A DNA stretch of 64,000 nucleotides from Glycomyces tenuis DSM 44171 (GCF_000427885.1 NZ_ATYW01000008.1:217111-281110), one strand, 5' to 3'. Shown: positions 25,380-35,276, numbered from the stretch's first letter. Translations and numbers: made by a program. Notes: a model not told the origin generated them from the sequence alone.

Positions 25380-26507
25380 TCATTGGCCTGTCAACTGTTC
25401 CAGTTTCGAGCGGTCGGCGGGCGGGGCCGCCGCGGCGTACTTCTCGAGCGCTTCGAGGGCCTCGGGCGAGAGCTCGGCGGGCACTTCGACGTCGACGGTG
25501 ACGAGCAGGTCGCCCTTGCCGGGCACGCCGCGGCCCTTGAGGCGCAGGACCCGCCCGGTGGGCGTGCCCGCGGGGACCTTCATGGTGACCGGGCCGTCGA
25601 GTGTGGGCACTTTGATGCGGGCGCCGACGGCGGCCTCCGGGAAGGACACCGGCAGGCGCAGGGTCACGTTGTCGCCGTCGCGGGCGAACAGCGGGTGGGC
25701 CCGCACGCCGACGCGGACGAGCAGGTCGCCCGCGGGGCCGCCGTGCTCCCCGGGCGCGCCGCGACCGGCGAGGCGGATGGTCTGGCCGTCGGCGACCCCG
25801 GCGGGCACGCGGACGGTGATGACGCGTTCGGCGGTGACCGCGCCGGTGCCGCCGCAGTCGGGGCACGGGTCGGTGACGACGGTGCCGGTGCCCTCGCAGT
25901 CGGGGCACGGCTGCGCGAAGCTGAACGCGCCCTGGTTCTCGGTGACCAGGCCCGAGCCGTTGCAGCGCAGGCACCGCGAGGGGCTCGTGCCGGGCTCCGC
26001 GCCGGTGCCGTGGCAGGTCTGGCATTCACCGGGCGCGCGCATCCGCAGCTCGGTGGTGGTGCCCTTGACGGCGTCGGCGAAGCCGAGCGTGATGTCGGTG
26101 CGCAGGTCGTTGCCGCGGGCGGCGCCCCTGCGCCGGCGGTGCGCGCCGCCCGAGCCGCGCCCGAACAGGTCGCCGAACAGGTCCCCGAAGCCGCCCGTGG
26201 GGCCGCCGGAGCCGAACAGGTCGTCGAGGTTGATGTTCGACCCGCCGCCGAAACCGCCGAAGCCGCCGCGGCCGGACTTCATCAGCTGGATCTGGTCGTA
26301 CTCGGCGCGCTGCTTGTCGTCGTGGAGCACCGAGTAGGCCTCGGAGACGCCCTTGAAGCGCTCCTCGGCGTCGGGGGCCGGGTTGTGGTCGGGGTGCAGT
26401 TCGCGGGCGAGCTTGCGGTAGGCCCGCTCGATGTCCTTCTTGGAGGCGTCCTGCGGCACGCCGAGCTCGGCGTAGAAGTCCTTCTCCAGCCATTCCTGCG
26501 ATGCCAC
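25380..26507 (-). CDS. dnaJ: Chaperone DnaJ
   Basis: 375 residues: J domain with the HPD triad (RELHPDHNP), a Gly/Phe-rich linker (about 90-130), four CxxCxGxG zinc-binding repeats (CQTCHGTGAE, CLRCNGSG, CPDCEGTG, CPDCGGTG), and the C-terminal substrate-binding domain. It delivers unfolded proteins to DnaK and stimulates its ATPase. GTG start preceded by AAGGAGG. The position between grpE and hspR is the classic actinobacterial order. Confidence 0.96.
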   Translation of the reverse strand: MASQEWLEKDFYAELGVPQDASKKDIERAYRKLARELHPDHNPAPDAEERFKGVSEAYSVLHDDKQRAEYDQIQLMKSGRGGFGGFGGGSNINLDDLFGSGGPTGGFGDLFGDLFGRGSGGAHRRRRGAARGNDLRTDITLGFADAVKGTTTELRMRAPGECQTCHGTGAEPGTSPSRCLRCNGSGLVTENQGAFSFAQPCPDCEGTGTVVTDPCPDCGGTGAVTAERVITVRVPAGVADGQTIRLAGRGAPGEHGGPAGDLLVRVGVRAHPLFARDGDNVTLRLPVSFPEAAVGARIKVPTLDGPVTMKVPAGTPTGRVLRLKGRGVPGKGDLLVTVDVEVPAELSPEALEALEKYAAAAPPADRSKLEQLTGQ

Positions 26508-26543
26508 CGGACGCCTCCTTCGATGCTGATCGTCAGAGCGGAC

Positions 26544-27361
26544 TCAGGAGTCCTGCTCGCCTTTAGGATCCTTTGCGGAGCCCTCGCCGTCGTCGGCGGC
26601 CTCCGCCCGAGGCGGTTCGGCCTCGGCCTCGGCGGCCGCTTCGGCCTCCTCGCCGTCGTCGGCGGCCTCGACCGCGCCCTCGGGCTCGGGTTCGACGAGC
26701 GGCTCCTCGGCCTCGCCCTCGGGCTCGGCCTCGTTCCCGGCGGGCGGGTCGACCGGCTGCGGCTCCTCGAGCGGCTCGTCGAGCGGTTCGGCGACGGCCA
26801 CCAGGGCCGCGCGGAGCAGCTTGTCGCCGAGCCGGTAGCCGCGGCGCATCACGTCGATGCAGGTCGGACCGTCGACGTCGCCCATCTGCATGTGGGCGAC
26901 CGCCTCGTGGATCGTCGGGTCGAAGGCGTCGCCCTTCTCGCCGAACGAGGTCAGGCCCTGCTTGGCGAGCGCGCCGGTGAGCTGCTCGGCGACCGAGCCG
27001 AACGGGCCGGTGAGGTCGCCGTGGTCGCGGGCGCGGTCGAGGTCGTCCAGGATCGGCAGCAGGCTCGAGAGCACCGCCCCCGTCGCCTGCTCGCCCGCGC
27101 GGGACTTGTCGCGCTCGACGCGCTTGCGGTAGTTCTGGAACTCCGCGTTGAGACGCTGGAGGTCCCTCGTGCGCTCCTCGAGCGTGGCCTGGAGGACCGC
27201 GACGGTGTCCTCGGCGGCCTGGCCGTCGTCGGAGGCCTCGGCGAGGATGTCCTCGACGGTCAGCTCGTCGTCGGTGTCGGCGGCGTCGTCGCCACCGCCG
27301 GAGTCCGGGGCCGCCTCTTCGGCTTCCCCGGACTCATCGGGCTTGCGCTTGTCCTCGTCGC

Positions 27362-27365
<4 letters not shown>
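26544..27365 (-). CDS. grpE: Nucleotide exchange factor GrpE with long acidic tail
   Basis: 273 residues. The central GrpE domain (about 55-185) has [19 protein letters not shown], then [16 protein letters not shown] and [22 protein letters not shown]. It accelerates ADP release from DnaK. The last 80 residues form a Glu/Ala/Pro-rich acidic tail longer than in most GrpE proteins; the acidic N-terminal 50 residues are usual for actinobacteria. The GTG start overlaps the dnaK stop by 4 bp. Confidence 0.94.
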
Positions 27366-29206
<1,841 letters not shown>

Positions 29207-29273
29207 GTTGCTCTCCCGGAATAGTGGAACAGATGTCTGGATGTCTCAGTCGGCCGGGCGGGCCCGGATCCAA

Positions 29274-29293
29274 GTTGAGTCAGCTAGACTCAT
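29274..29293 (-). promoter_or_regulatory. HAIR operator 1 (HspR site)
   Basis: GTTGAGT-N7-ACTCAT matches the HspR consensus CTTGAGT-N7-ACTCAAG with a degenerate right arm. It lies just downstream of the -10 region of the dnaK promoter. Confidence 0.75.
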
Positions 29294-29320
29294 GTTCTTC
29301 CGGGGAGCGGGCGCTGTCAA
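29292..29320 (-). promoter_or_regulatory. dnaK promoter
   Basis: On the minus strand TTGACA (29320-29315), 17 bases, GAACAT (29297-29292). The -35 is perfect, the -10 is weak, and HAIR sites flank it on both sides. Confidence 0.6.
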
Positions 29321-29350
29321 GGAAAACGCGGCGATTGTGACGAACAGCAC

Positions 29351-29379
29351 GAAAGTTGAGTCTCTCTGACTCAACTTTC
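29351..29379 (-). promoter_or_regulatory. HAIR operator 2 (HspR site)
   Basis: GAAAGTTGAGT and ACTCAACTTTC form an 11-bp perfect inverted repeat with a 7-base spacer, containing the HAIR core TTGAGT-N7-ACTCAA. It sits upstream of the dnaK -35 element. Confidence 0.88.
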
Positions 29380-29545
29380 AAAAACCAGCGACTCCGCACC
29401 GCACACACAAGCCCGGACACCACAAACCCACCGCGCCCACCGGCACCACCGGAAGAGAGCAGACCGGACATGGACGCGGGATGACGGAGGAATCGCCGGG
29501 CACCGCCGAAGCCACCCGAACCGGCGGCAGCCTGACGAGGCGAGG

Positions 29546-29974
29546 CTAACCGGCGTCGGCCGCGGCCTGTTTGGCGGCCAGTTGAGCGGACTCGCAGCAC
29601 TGGTTGATGAGGTCGTCCGCTATCTCCCAGGCGTCGCAGGGCCAGGCCTGCTTGCAGGAGGCGCAGTCGACGCCGAGCAGCTGCTCGGGAAGGTGCTCGC
29701 GCCACAGGGCGGCGGCGAGCTCCCAGCCGGTGATCTCCGCGATGCCGGGCGGGGCCTCGAACGGCGGCGGATCCTCGACGGAGAAGAAACCCCCCGGCGG
29801 CTCGCTCCTGGAACGCCGCCCGCGAGCGGGGGCATTGTCGCCGGACGACCCATCGGCGGTGTGGCGCGAGGAGCGGCGAGGCGGAGCGCTGCGGTCCTGG
29901 CGCGGAACCCCGCGCCCCCCGCCCGAGGACTGGGGAGTCAGCGACACCGATCTCACTGAATGCTGCATGCTCAC
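29546..29974 (-). CDS. Hypothetical protein with a Cys-rich C-terminal motif
   Basis: 142 residues. The N-terminal 65 residues are Arg/Ser/Pro-rich and probably disordered. The C-terminal part is ordered: PPGIAEITGWELAAALWREH, then VDCASCKQAWPCDAWEIADD and a final CCESAQLAAKQ. The C-x2-C-x6-C spacing could bind zinc. The GTG at 29974 follows AGGAG by five bases; the ATG two codons later is an alternative. It lies upstream of dnaK in the same orientation but behind the HAIR promoter, so it is probably a separate unit. No function can be assigned. Confidence 0.65.
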   Translation of the reverse strand: MSMQHSVRSVSLTPQSSGGGRGVPRQDRSAPPRRSSRHTADGSSGDNAPARGRRSRSEPPGGFFSVEDPPPFEAPPGIAEITGWELAAALWREHLPEQLLGVDCASCKQAWPCDAWEIADDLINQCCESAQLAAKQAAADAG

Positions 29975-30162
29975 GCTCTCTCCTGATTTGCCATCGCTTC
30001 CATGCCCTTCGTACTCCTACACCCCGCTTAACGGTCGAGACGCCGCAGAGGACACGGGCATGAGCCGGATTCGACACTCTAGTTTGCTTGCGAACGCCAC
30101 ACACACGTGCGACTAGTCGGCCAATCCCAGATCACAGGCAACACCGATGACCTCCCGCTCGC

Positions 30163-30259
30163 TTATCCACAGGTGAGGAAGGGAACCGTAACCGTCCCCC
30201 GCCCCCGCCGCCACAACAAGGACCAGCCAGAACACCGACCGCTCCGGCAGTTATCCACA
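30163..30259 (+). promoter_or_regulatory. Pair of perfect DnaA boxes
   Basis: TTATCCACA occurs at 30163-30171 and 30251-30259 in the same orientation, 88 bp apart and each followed by GG. A third near-match (GTGTCCACA on the minus strand) lies at 30722-30730. Confidence 0.6.
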
Positions 30260-30356
30260 GGCGGAAAAAGAACCCTTGAACGTCTTGACGACGCGTGGGA
30301 GGGTCCATGCAAAAACAGATACCGGACACAGCCGCCCCATGACGGTCGTTCCCCTA

Positions 30357-30448
30357 GGTGGTCGGCAGGCCAGCGGTGCAGTGGGATCCGCGGACACCGC
30401 AGACAAGCTCGCGCGGGGTCGCCCCCCGCGCGGCGCCCGCCGACCACC
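30357..30448. repeat. Nested inverted repeats
   Basis: Outer arms GGTGGTCGGC (30357-30366) and GCCGACCACC (30439-30448) are perfect. Inside them GCGCGGGG (30411-30418) and CCCCGCGC (30424-30431) form a perfect 8-bp hairpin. The segment could fold as one branched RNA or DNA structure. Confidence 0.55.
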
Positions 30449-30460
30449 GCCGCGGTAAAC

Positions 30461-30498
30461 GGGGCGTGGGTGGCCGGGCGCCCGGCCACCCACGCCCC
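30461..30498. repeat. 38-bp perfect palindrome
   Basis: GGGGCGTGGGTGGCCGGGC is followed with no spacer by its exact reverse complement. A spacer-free palindrome of this size can extrude as a cruciform, or act as a terminator or a dimeric protein site. Confidence 0.85.
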
Positions 30499-30735
30499 AC
30501 CATCCCACCCGGCCCCGCCCCGATGTCTCACCACACCACCGCACCCAGTGCCGCCCGGGCGCCCCGCTGCTGCTGCTCCACACCGACTGTCACTCCCCCA
30601 GCAGCCCCACCGGGACAGGCCCTTCGTGGGCCGGTGCGCACGCGTGCCGATCCTGCCGCGCCACACGATCCCGATCCAGAACGAGCAGACCGGAATCACA
30701 TCGGGCGTTGACAAACGACGCTGTGGACACTCCCA

Positions 30736-30764
30736 TTGCCAATGTGGCACAAGCACGTTACGAT
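30736..30764 (+). promoter_or_regulatory. Promoter-like element upstream of DUF1349
   Basis: TTGCCA (30736-30741), 17 bases, TACGAT (30759-30764). The 12-bp palindrome ATGCACGTGCAT overlaps the -10 and start region and could be an operator. No gene starts directly downstream, so the transcript would have a leader of about 200 bases. Confidence 0.4.
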
Positions 30765-30972
30765 GCACGTGCATTCGGATCGGCAGACGGGGCAACCTCA
30801 CCGCCTCCAAGAAACGCTTTCCGAAAAGAGTAACCGAGACCGCACCGAGTGCATTGGATCACTCCCGAGCTGGTATTTCACAGCGGCCCCGCTTGCAAAG
30901 TCTCGATTAACTTTGCGTTACGTCGTCTGTTTTGCCCGAATGTGTCCTCTTCGCGTGTGGCATGATTGATTC

Positions 30973-31509
30973 ATGCAATCTCCTTCAGAAGAAGTACAAT
31001 GGACTGTTGATGGTGGATTGATCAATCCTTACTTCGAAATCAAGTCCACGTTCCTCCGCCGCGCCGGAAATGAGCATCAGCGCGACCACGCCTACATTTA
31101 CGGCCTCAAGCTGGAAGGCGACGGGGAGATCGCCATGCGGTTCCGGCCCGAACACCGGCACCAGCACTCCGAGGCCTCGCTCACCATCCGGGTCGACGAG
31201 ACCAATTGGGTGAAGACCAGCGCCGAATACCTTGGGGGCCAACACCTTGTCAGCACCGTCACCACCCGCGACCACACCGACTGGTCGCTTTCCCCGGTCG
31301 ACTCCGCATCCGACGAGATCTGGCTGCGCCTCATCCGCAGCGGCGGCACCGTGACCGTGGCGCACGCCGACGACGGTGTCGACTACACGACGATCGCCTC
31401 GACCTACCTGCCGGGCGGTGTCTCCGCCATGGCCGGCATCGCGAGCGCGCGCCCGGTGAGCGAGGGTTTCTGGGACGCCGCACAGGATCTGGACATCGAG
31501 GTCTACTGA
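30973..31509 (+). CDS. DUF1349 family protein (concanavalin-A-like fold)
   Basis: 178 residues. The central segment matches the DUF1349 pattern: ASLTIRVDETNWVKTSAEY, TVTTRDHTDWSLSP, and WLRLIRSGGTVTVAHADDGVDYTTI. Relatives have a lectin-like beta-sandwich and are often named regulators of enolase; biochemical function is unclear. CATGAT lies six bases before the ATG and no Shine-Dalgarno is visible, so a leaderless mRNA is likely. The first 25 codons are notably AT-rich compared with the rest. Confidence 0.82.
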   Translation: MQSPSEEVQWTVDGGLINPYFEIKSTFLRRAGNEHQRDHAYIYGLKLEGDGEIAMRFRPEHRHQHSEASLTIRVDETNWVKTSAEYLGGQHLVSTVTTRDHTDWSLSPVDSASDEIWLRLIRSGGTVTVAHADDGVDYTTIASTYLPGGVSAMAGIASARPVSEGFWDAAQDLDIEVY

Positions 31510-31543
31510 CCCTCGAAGGGCCTGCACTCAGGGCAATGGCGCT

Positions 31544-31597
31544 CTGAGCATAGAGGTCGGGCCCGGCGGCGCAGCCGGACCCGACCTGTGTGCTCAG
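31544..31597 (+). terminator. Long hairpin after DUF1349
   Basis: AGGTCGGGCCCGGC (31554-31567) pairs with GCCGGACCCGACCT (31574-31587) with one mismatch. Outer arms CTGAGCA and TGCTCAG extend the stem. It begins 35 bases after the stop codon. Confidence 0.7.
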
Positions 31598-31792
31598 CGA
31601 AGTTCCCCAGGTGGCGCTCGCGAGCCGAATGTTCAACTGCGCGTCGGCCGCGCCGCGAGCGATGCACCGCCACCTCGACTTCGCCGAGGCTCCTGCTGTT
31701 CTTTTCGGCCGCAATGACATTTGCCAAGGGGGCGGGCTCGGTGCCGCCCGTCTGCTTCACGCTGCCGCGGGCGTGCCTTCTCGTCTGTCGGC
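31598..31792. other. Non-coding stretch between DUF1349 terminator and repeat array
   Basis: No gene or recognisable signal. It could contain the leader of the adjacent CRISPR-like array or further repeats decayed beyond recognition. Confidence 0.3.
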
Positions 31793-32239
31793 GGCCGTTC
31801 CGCGCACAGAGCGGCGCGTCTTCCACCGTGGGCCCGTTCTTGTTCGCGCTCACCGGCCGTTCCGCGAGCGGGTACGCCGGCGCCGCGATGCCCACCCGCG
31901 GGGCCGCCACCGGCCGTTCCGCGAGCGGGCGCGCCACTGGGCGGCTTGGCCGGGGTGCCGGTCATGGGGATCGTTCCGTGCGAGCGGGTACGCCCCATGG
32001 AGGTCGGGTCGCCCAGGTACTGACCGGGATCGTCCCGCGCGAGCGAGGACACCCGGACGTGACCGGGCTCGGCGAGTCCCGCAAAAGGCCGCCCCGCGCG
32101 AGCGAGGGCACCTCCTCCTGCCGCGCGTCGAAGCGGACGCGCAGGCCGGACCGTCCTGCGCGCGAGCGGGTACGGCCGCCGTTCGTCGTCCTCCCACCGG
32201 TGTCGCTGTGGCCGTTCCGCGCATGCGAATGGGCGCGCC
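31793..32239. CRISPR. Degenerate type I-E-like CRISPR array (eight decayed repeats), no cas genes
   Basis: Eight related sequences start at 31793, 31855, 31912, 31969, 32028, 32087, 32149 and 32210, a period of 57-62 bp. Each is about 25-29 bp of the form GRYCGTYCC-GCGCGAGCG-GGTACGCC. The copy at 32028 (GATCGTCCC, GCGCGAGCG, AGGACACCC) closely resembles actinobacterial type I-E repeats, with a CCGC-GCGA-GCGG stem-loop. The intervening 30-34 bp segments are unrelated to each other. A 61-bp period equals a 28-29 bp repeat plus a 32-33 bp spacer. Repeats differ by substitutions and 2-bp indels, so the array is a relic or a very divergent array. Confidence 0.6.
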
Positions 32240-32263
32240 TCCGCCGAGAGCGGAGGCGCGCCC
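32231..32263 (-). terminator. Second hairpin downstream of the GH48 gene
   Basis: GGGCGCGCCTCCGC and GCGGAGGCGCGCCC form a perfect 14-bp stem with loop CGAGA. Confidence 0.65.
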
Positions 32264-32270
32264 GTTGCGG

Positions 32271-32294
32271 GGGCGCCCGGGTCGTCGGGCGCCC
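32271..32294 (-). terminator. Terminator of the GH48 gene
   Basis: GGGCGCCCG and CGGGCGCCC form a perfect 9-bp stem, 13 bases after the GH48 stop. Together with the next hairpin it forms a tandem terminator. Confidence 0.65.
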
Positions 32295-32307
32295 TCAATT
32301 GCCTTTC

Positions 32308-34920
32308 TTACTCGAACAGGTCGGCATAGGTGGAGTACGCCGTGGCGACCTCGACCTGGTGCCAGTACCGGTGGTAACTGAACTCCGGCGCCGGCCCGGT
32401 GCAGCCGCCGTCGATGTACGCCTGCACCTGGTCCCAGCCTTCGAACTCCTTCATGAAGGACCGGATGTCGATGAAGCTGACACCGGGCTCGATGACGTCG
32501 CCGTTCGGCATGGTGCCCGACCAGCCGTCCGGGATGTGGATCTCGTCGCCGAAGCGGCAGTAGTCGGCGCGCTGCTCGGGCTGGGTGACGCCGATGCCGT
32601 CGTTGTACGACCACAGCGCGTCGAGCAGGTCCGCGACGGTCTGCTGGAGCTCGGTGTCGTTGGTGGCGGCGGCGTAGTACGCCAGCACCTTGGCCGTGGC
32701 GCCGGCCACGCCCGGGTCGGTGGACTGGGTGGCGACCGAAGCGCTCAGGCTGGAGCCCGGCTCGCCGGACCACTCGAGGTCACCGGGGAAGGAGTACTCG
32801 GTGGGGGTGATGGTGCTGTTGGCCAGCACCCATTCCACCCACGAGTCCATCAGGGCCCCGGCGCGCTCGTCACCGGTGTAGTAGTAGTACTGCGAGACGC
32901 GGTCCATGCCCCAGGCCTGGAAGCCGAACCAGCGGTTCGACGGCGGGTCGTTCCACACCGGCTGCCAGTCGTAGGCCATTCCGTTGAACTGCGCGGAGGA
33001 GTCCGGGGTGCCGTAGTTGCCCTGCCAGTTGTTGGTGGCACCGCCGGCGATGGCGCCGGCGCCTTCGCTGCCCTCGGGGACTTGGAGCCATTCGAGGAAC
33101 TCGAGTTGGGTGTCGAGGCTGGTGGCCCAGTCGTCGGCCGCGGTCGGGGAGTCGGGGGCCATGTCGCCCGACAGCGCGTACGCCGCCATGACGTTCTGGT
33201 AGCCCTGGTGGATGCCCGATCCGCCGATCCGGTAGGACCAGTCGCCGTTCATGCCGGCGCCCCACGAGTAGTACCAGCTGATCAGGTAGTGGAACGAGTT
33301 CTTGCCCGTGCCGGCGGGGCAGGTGTCCGCCCCGACGCAGTCGCCGATCTGCTTGAAGTACTTGTCCGCGAAGGAGTAGCGCAGGTAGTCGCCCATCTTG
33401 GAGGCCTTCTCGAGCGACTCGGTGACGGCGCCCTCGTTGCCCTGCTCGGCGGCCCACTGCTCGGCGAGCCAGGCGACCTGCACGGCGCGGGCGTCCGCGT
33501 CGGGAGCGGCGGTGTAGCGCTCCTGCTGTGCGTACTGCTCGTCGCCGATGAACAGGTCGAGGAAGCCGTTGGGTCCGCCGAAGTCGAAGGTCTCGCACGA
33601 CGGGTGCGTCACGGTCTCCCACGTGGACTCCTGGAGGCCGCGCTGGAAGGTGTTGATGTAGGCGGGTTCGGTGGTGCCGTCGCCGCATTCGCCGAAGCCG
33701 TAGGCGTTGTCGACGTCGAGGATCCAGTGCATGCCGTAGATCTGGTTGGTCCCGTAGGTGGAGGCCAGTTCGTCGGCGAGCGGGTCTTCGCCGACCGGCA
33801 CGTCGAAGTCCAGCTGCGTCGGGTACTGGTCGGGGCTGTCGGCCTCGGGTGCGTACGTCGCGGGGCTGGAGGGGTTGTAGTTGGTCGGGTTCATGTCGGG
33901 GATGGCGTATTCCTCGACGGTGTTCCACGATTGGTTGTAGGGGTCCCAGTCGCCGGTGATCTGCCCGTAGGAGGCTTCGAGCCACATCAGGTAGCTGAGT
34001 GCTTCCGAGGTGGTCTGGTGGCCGTAGTCGGGGGCTTCAACGATGAGCTCCTCGACCGAGTGGTAGGGCACGCCCGATTCGTGGAGGTAGGGCGAGTCCG
34101 TGCCGGTCAGCTGGTCGTAGAGGGTGAGGAACCGGTCTTCGTTCTGGGTGACGTCGCCGAGGTCGGAGACGGTGGCAGTGACTTCGACGGGTTCGAAGCC
34201 GTCGGCGGCGACGGTGAAGGTCGCCGAGCCTTCGATGCCGTCGGCGGCGGCGATGGTGACCTCTTGCGGGTCTTCCCAGTTGTCGGGGCCGAAGTTGAGT
34301 GAGGCGCCTTCGGAGACGCCGATGTCGGTGGTGCCGCCGGAGTGGGTGGTGGTGACTTCGACGTCTTCGGTGAGTTCGGCGGTGAAGCCGACGTCGAAGC
34401 TGACGCTGGAGCCGGCGTCGAGGACGAGGTTGGCGCGCGAGACCGTGAGTTCGGGCTCGGTGGGGTCGGGGTCGTCGTCGCCGTCGCAGGATTCGCCGTT
34501 GACGGTGAATCCGGTGGGGACGGTGGCGTCGCCCGAGCCGATGAACCCGAAGACCTCGCGGGTGTCGCCGGCTGCGATGGTGCCGTTCCATCCGACGTCG
34601 GAGCCGGTGAAGTGGCCGCTGCTCTGGTTCCAGTCGACGTTCCATGCGGAGGTGACCTGGGTGCCGGCCGGGAAGTCCCATTCGACGTCCCAGCCGTCGA
34701 GGCCGGCGGTGCCCGCGGTGAGGGAGACGTTGGCTTGGAAGCCGCCGTTCCAGCTGGAGACGACTTGGTAGTCCACGCCGCCGCAGTATTCGGCGGCGAA
34801 CGCCTGGGGTGCGGTGATCGCGCCGAGTGCGCCGACCAGGGCGATCGGCAGGCCGATCGCGGCGCCGCGGCGCCATCGGCGGCGTCGCCTCGGCGGCGGT
34901 GCCGGGTTATCGAGTTCCAT
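32308..34920 (-). CDS. Secreted CBM2-GH48 reducing-end cellobiohydrolase
   Basis: 870 residues. Start at 34920 with AGGAGT seven bases upstream. An Arg-rich signal peptide ends near AFAA (about 43). A cellulose-binding CBM2 domain follows (AEYCGGVDYQVVSSWNGGF, about 44-143), then a short acidic linker, a Calx-beta-like sandwich (about 155-245; LNFGPDNWEDPQEVTIAAAD), and the GH48 catalytic domain (about 250-870). IVEAPDYGHQTTSEALSYLMWLEA contains the likely catalytic acid Glu of TTSEA. GH48 enzymes degrade crystalline cellulose processively to cellobiose. The gene is divergent from the cellobiose importer operon and shares CebR-like operators with it. Confidence 0.95.
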   Translation of the reverse strand: MELDNPAPPPRRRRRWRRGAAIGLPIALVGALGAITAPQAFAAEYCGGVDYQVVSSWNGGFQANVSLTAGTAGLDGWDVEWDFPAGTQVTSAWNVDWNQSSGHFTGSDVGWNGTIAAGDTREVFGFIGSGDATVPTGFTVNGESCDGDDDPDPTEPELTVSRANLVLDAGSSVSFDVGFTAELTEDVEVTTTHSGGTTDIGVSEGASLNFGPDNWEDPQEVTIAAADGIEGSATFTVAADGFEPVEVTATVSDLGDVTQNEDRFLTLYDQLTGTDSPYLHESGVPYHSVEELIVEAPDYGHQTTSEALSYLMWLEASYGQITGDWDPYNQSWNTVEEYAIPDMNPTNYNPSSPATYAPEADSPDQYPTQLDFDVPVGEDPLADELASTYGTNQIYGMHWILDVDNAYGFGECGDGTTEPAYINTFQRGLQESTWETVTHPSCETFDFGGPNGFLDLFIGDEQYAQQERYTAAPDADARAVQVAWLAEQWAAEQGNEGAVTESLEKASKMGDYLRYSFADKYFKQIGDCVGADTCPAGTGKNSFHYLISWYYSWGAGMNGDWSYRIGGSGIHQGYQNVMAAYALSGDMAPDSPTAADDWATSLDTQLEFLEWLQVPEGSEGAGAIAGGATNNWQGNYGTPDSSAQFNGMAYDWQPVWNDPPSNRWFGFQAWGMDRVSQYYYYTGDERAGALMDSWVEWVLANSTITPTEYSFPGDLEWSGEPGSSLSASVATQSTDPGVAGATAKVLAYYAAATNDTELQQTVADLLDALWSYNDGIGVTQPEQRADYCRFGDEIHIPDGWSGTMPNGDVIEPGVSFIDIRSFMKEFEGWDQVQAYIDGGCTGPAPEFSYHRYWHQVEVATAYSTYADLFE

Positions 34921-34960
34921 TGGGTTACTCCTGAGAGCTGGTCTGAATGTCCGGTTCTGG

Positions 34961-34974
34961 TGGGAGCGCTTGTG
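34961..34974. promoter_or_regulatory. CebR-like operator in the GH48 leader
   Basis: TGGGAGCGCTTGTG matches the CebR box TGGGAGCGCTCCCA at the first 10 of 14 positions. It lies between the presumed promoter and the GH48 start. Confidence 0.6.
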
Positions 34975-35024
34975 TCGCTCCGGGGCCGTCATACGACGCG
35001 GGTGGAACGAAACGGACCTTCGAA

Positions 35025-35038
35025 AAGAAGCGCTCCCA
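35025..35038. promoter_or_regulatory. CebR-like operator at the GH48 promoter
   Basis: AAGAAGCGCTCCCA matches the CebR box at 11 of 14 positions and lies directly downstream of the proposed -10 element, a repressing position. Confidence 0.65.
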
Positions 35039-35063
35039 CGCTATCCTCGCAAGACTCCGACCT

Positions 35064-35085
35064 AGATGTCAATACATTGACATCT
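35064..35085. repeat. 22-bp palindrome in the GH48 promoter
   Basis: AGATGTCAA and TTGACATCT are perfect 9-bp arms with a 4-base spacer. Each arm contains a TTGACA-like -35 sequence, so the palindrome could serve divergent promoters or bind an activator. Confidence 0.6.
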
Positions 35086-35276
35086 CTAAATTTATTTTGC
35101 GCGCATTGCCCAAGGATGTGCAAAGGCATCGAAATACCTGGTAGCGAACGCTCATCGCGACGGTCGTAGCGAGGTATTCAAGATCGCCGATCGCATGGCT
35201 CCCACGGGCGAGGTAACAAAAAAGTAACTCCTCCCACGGCCGGGCTTGCGTCATGCATCACGCTCCCGTAAGCTGC

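Larger units (their letters stand above)
29975..30972. other. 1-kb non-coding region with DnaA boxes and large inverted repeats
   Basis: No convincing gene is seen; the open frames here have poor codon use. The region holds two perfect DnaA boxes (30163-30171, 30251-30259) and a one-mismatch box (30722-30730, minus strand). A set of nested inverted repeats (30357-30448) and a 38-bp perfect palindrome (30461-30498) follow. A promoter-like pair lies at 30736-30764, next to the palindrome ATGCACGTGCAT (30763-30774). Its length is exceptional in this dense window. Confidence 0.6.

Noticed and set aside
30107..30910. 267-residue open frame in the 1-kb intergenic region
   Set aside because: Composition is Arg/Pro/His-rich, it reads through large palindromes, and it has no ribosome site or recognisable domain.
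29975..30972. Chromosomal origin of replication (oriC)
   Set aside because: Only two or three DnaA boxes are visible and dnaA, dnaN, recF, rpmH or gyr genes are absent; an oriC of this phylum should have many boxes beside dnaA.
31793..32239. Active CRISPR-Cas system
   Set aside because: Repeats are too diverged for processing by a single Cas6 and there are no cas genes in the window; only a relic is claimed.
31588..34302. 904-residue open frame antisense to the GH48 gene and across the repeat array
   Set aside because: It covers non-coding repeats and the antisense of a clear cellulase gene; no start signal or domain is seen.
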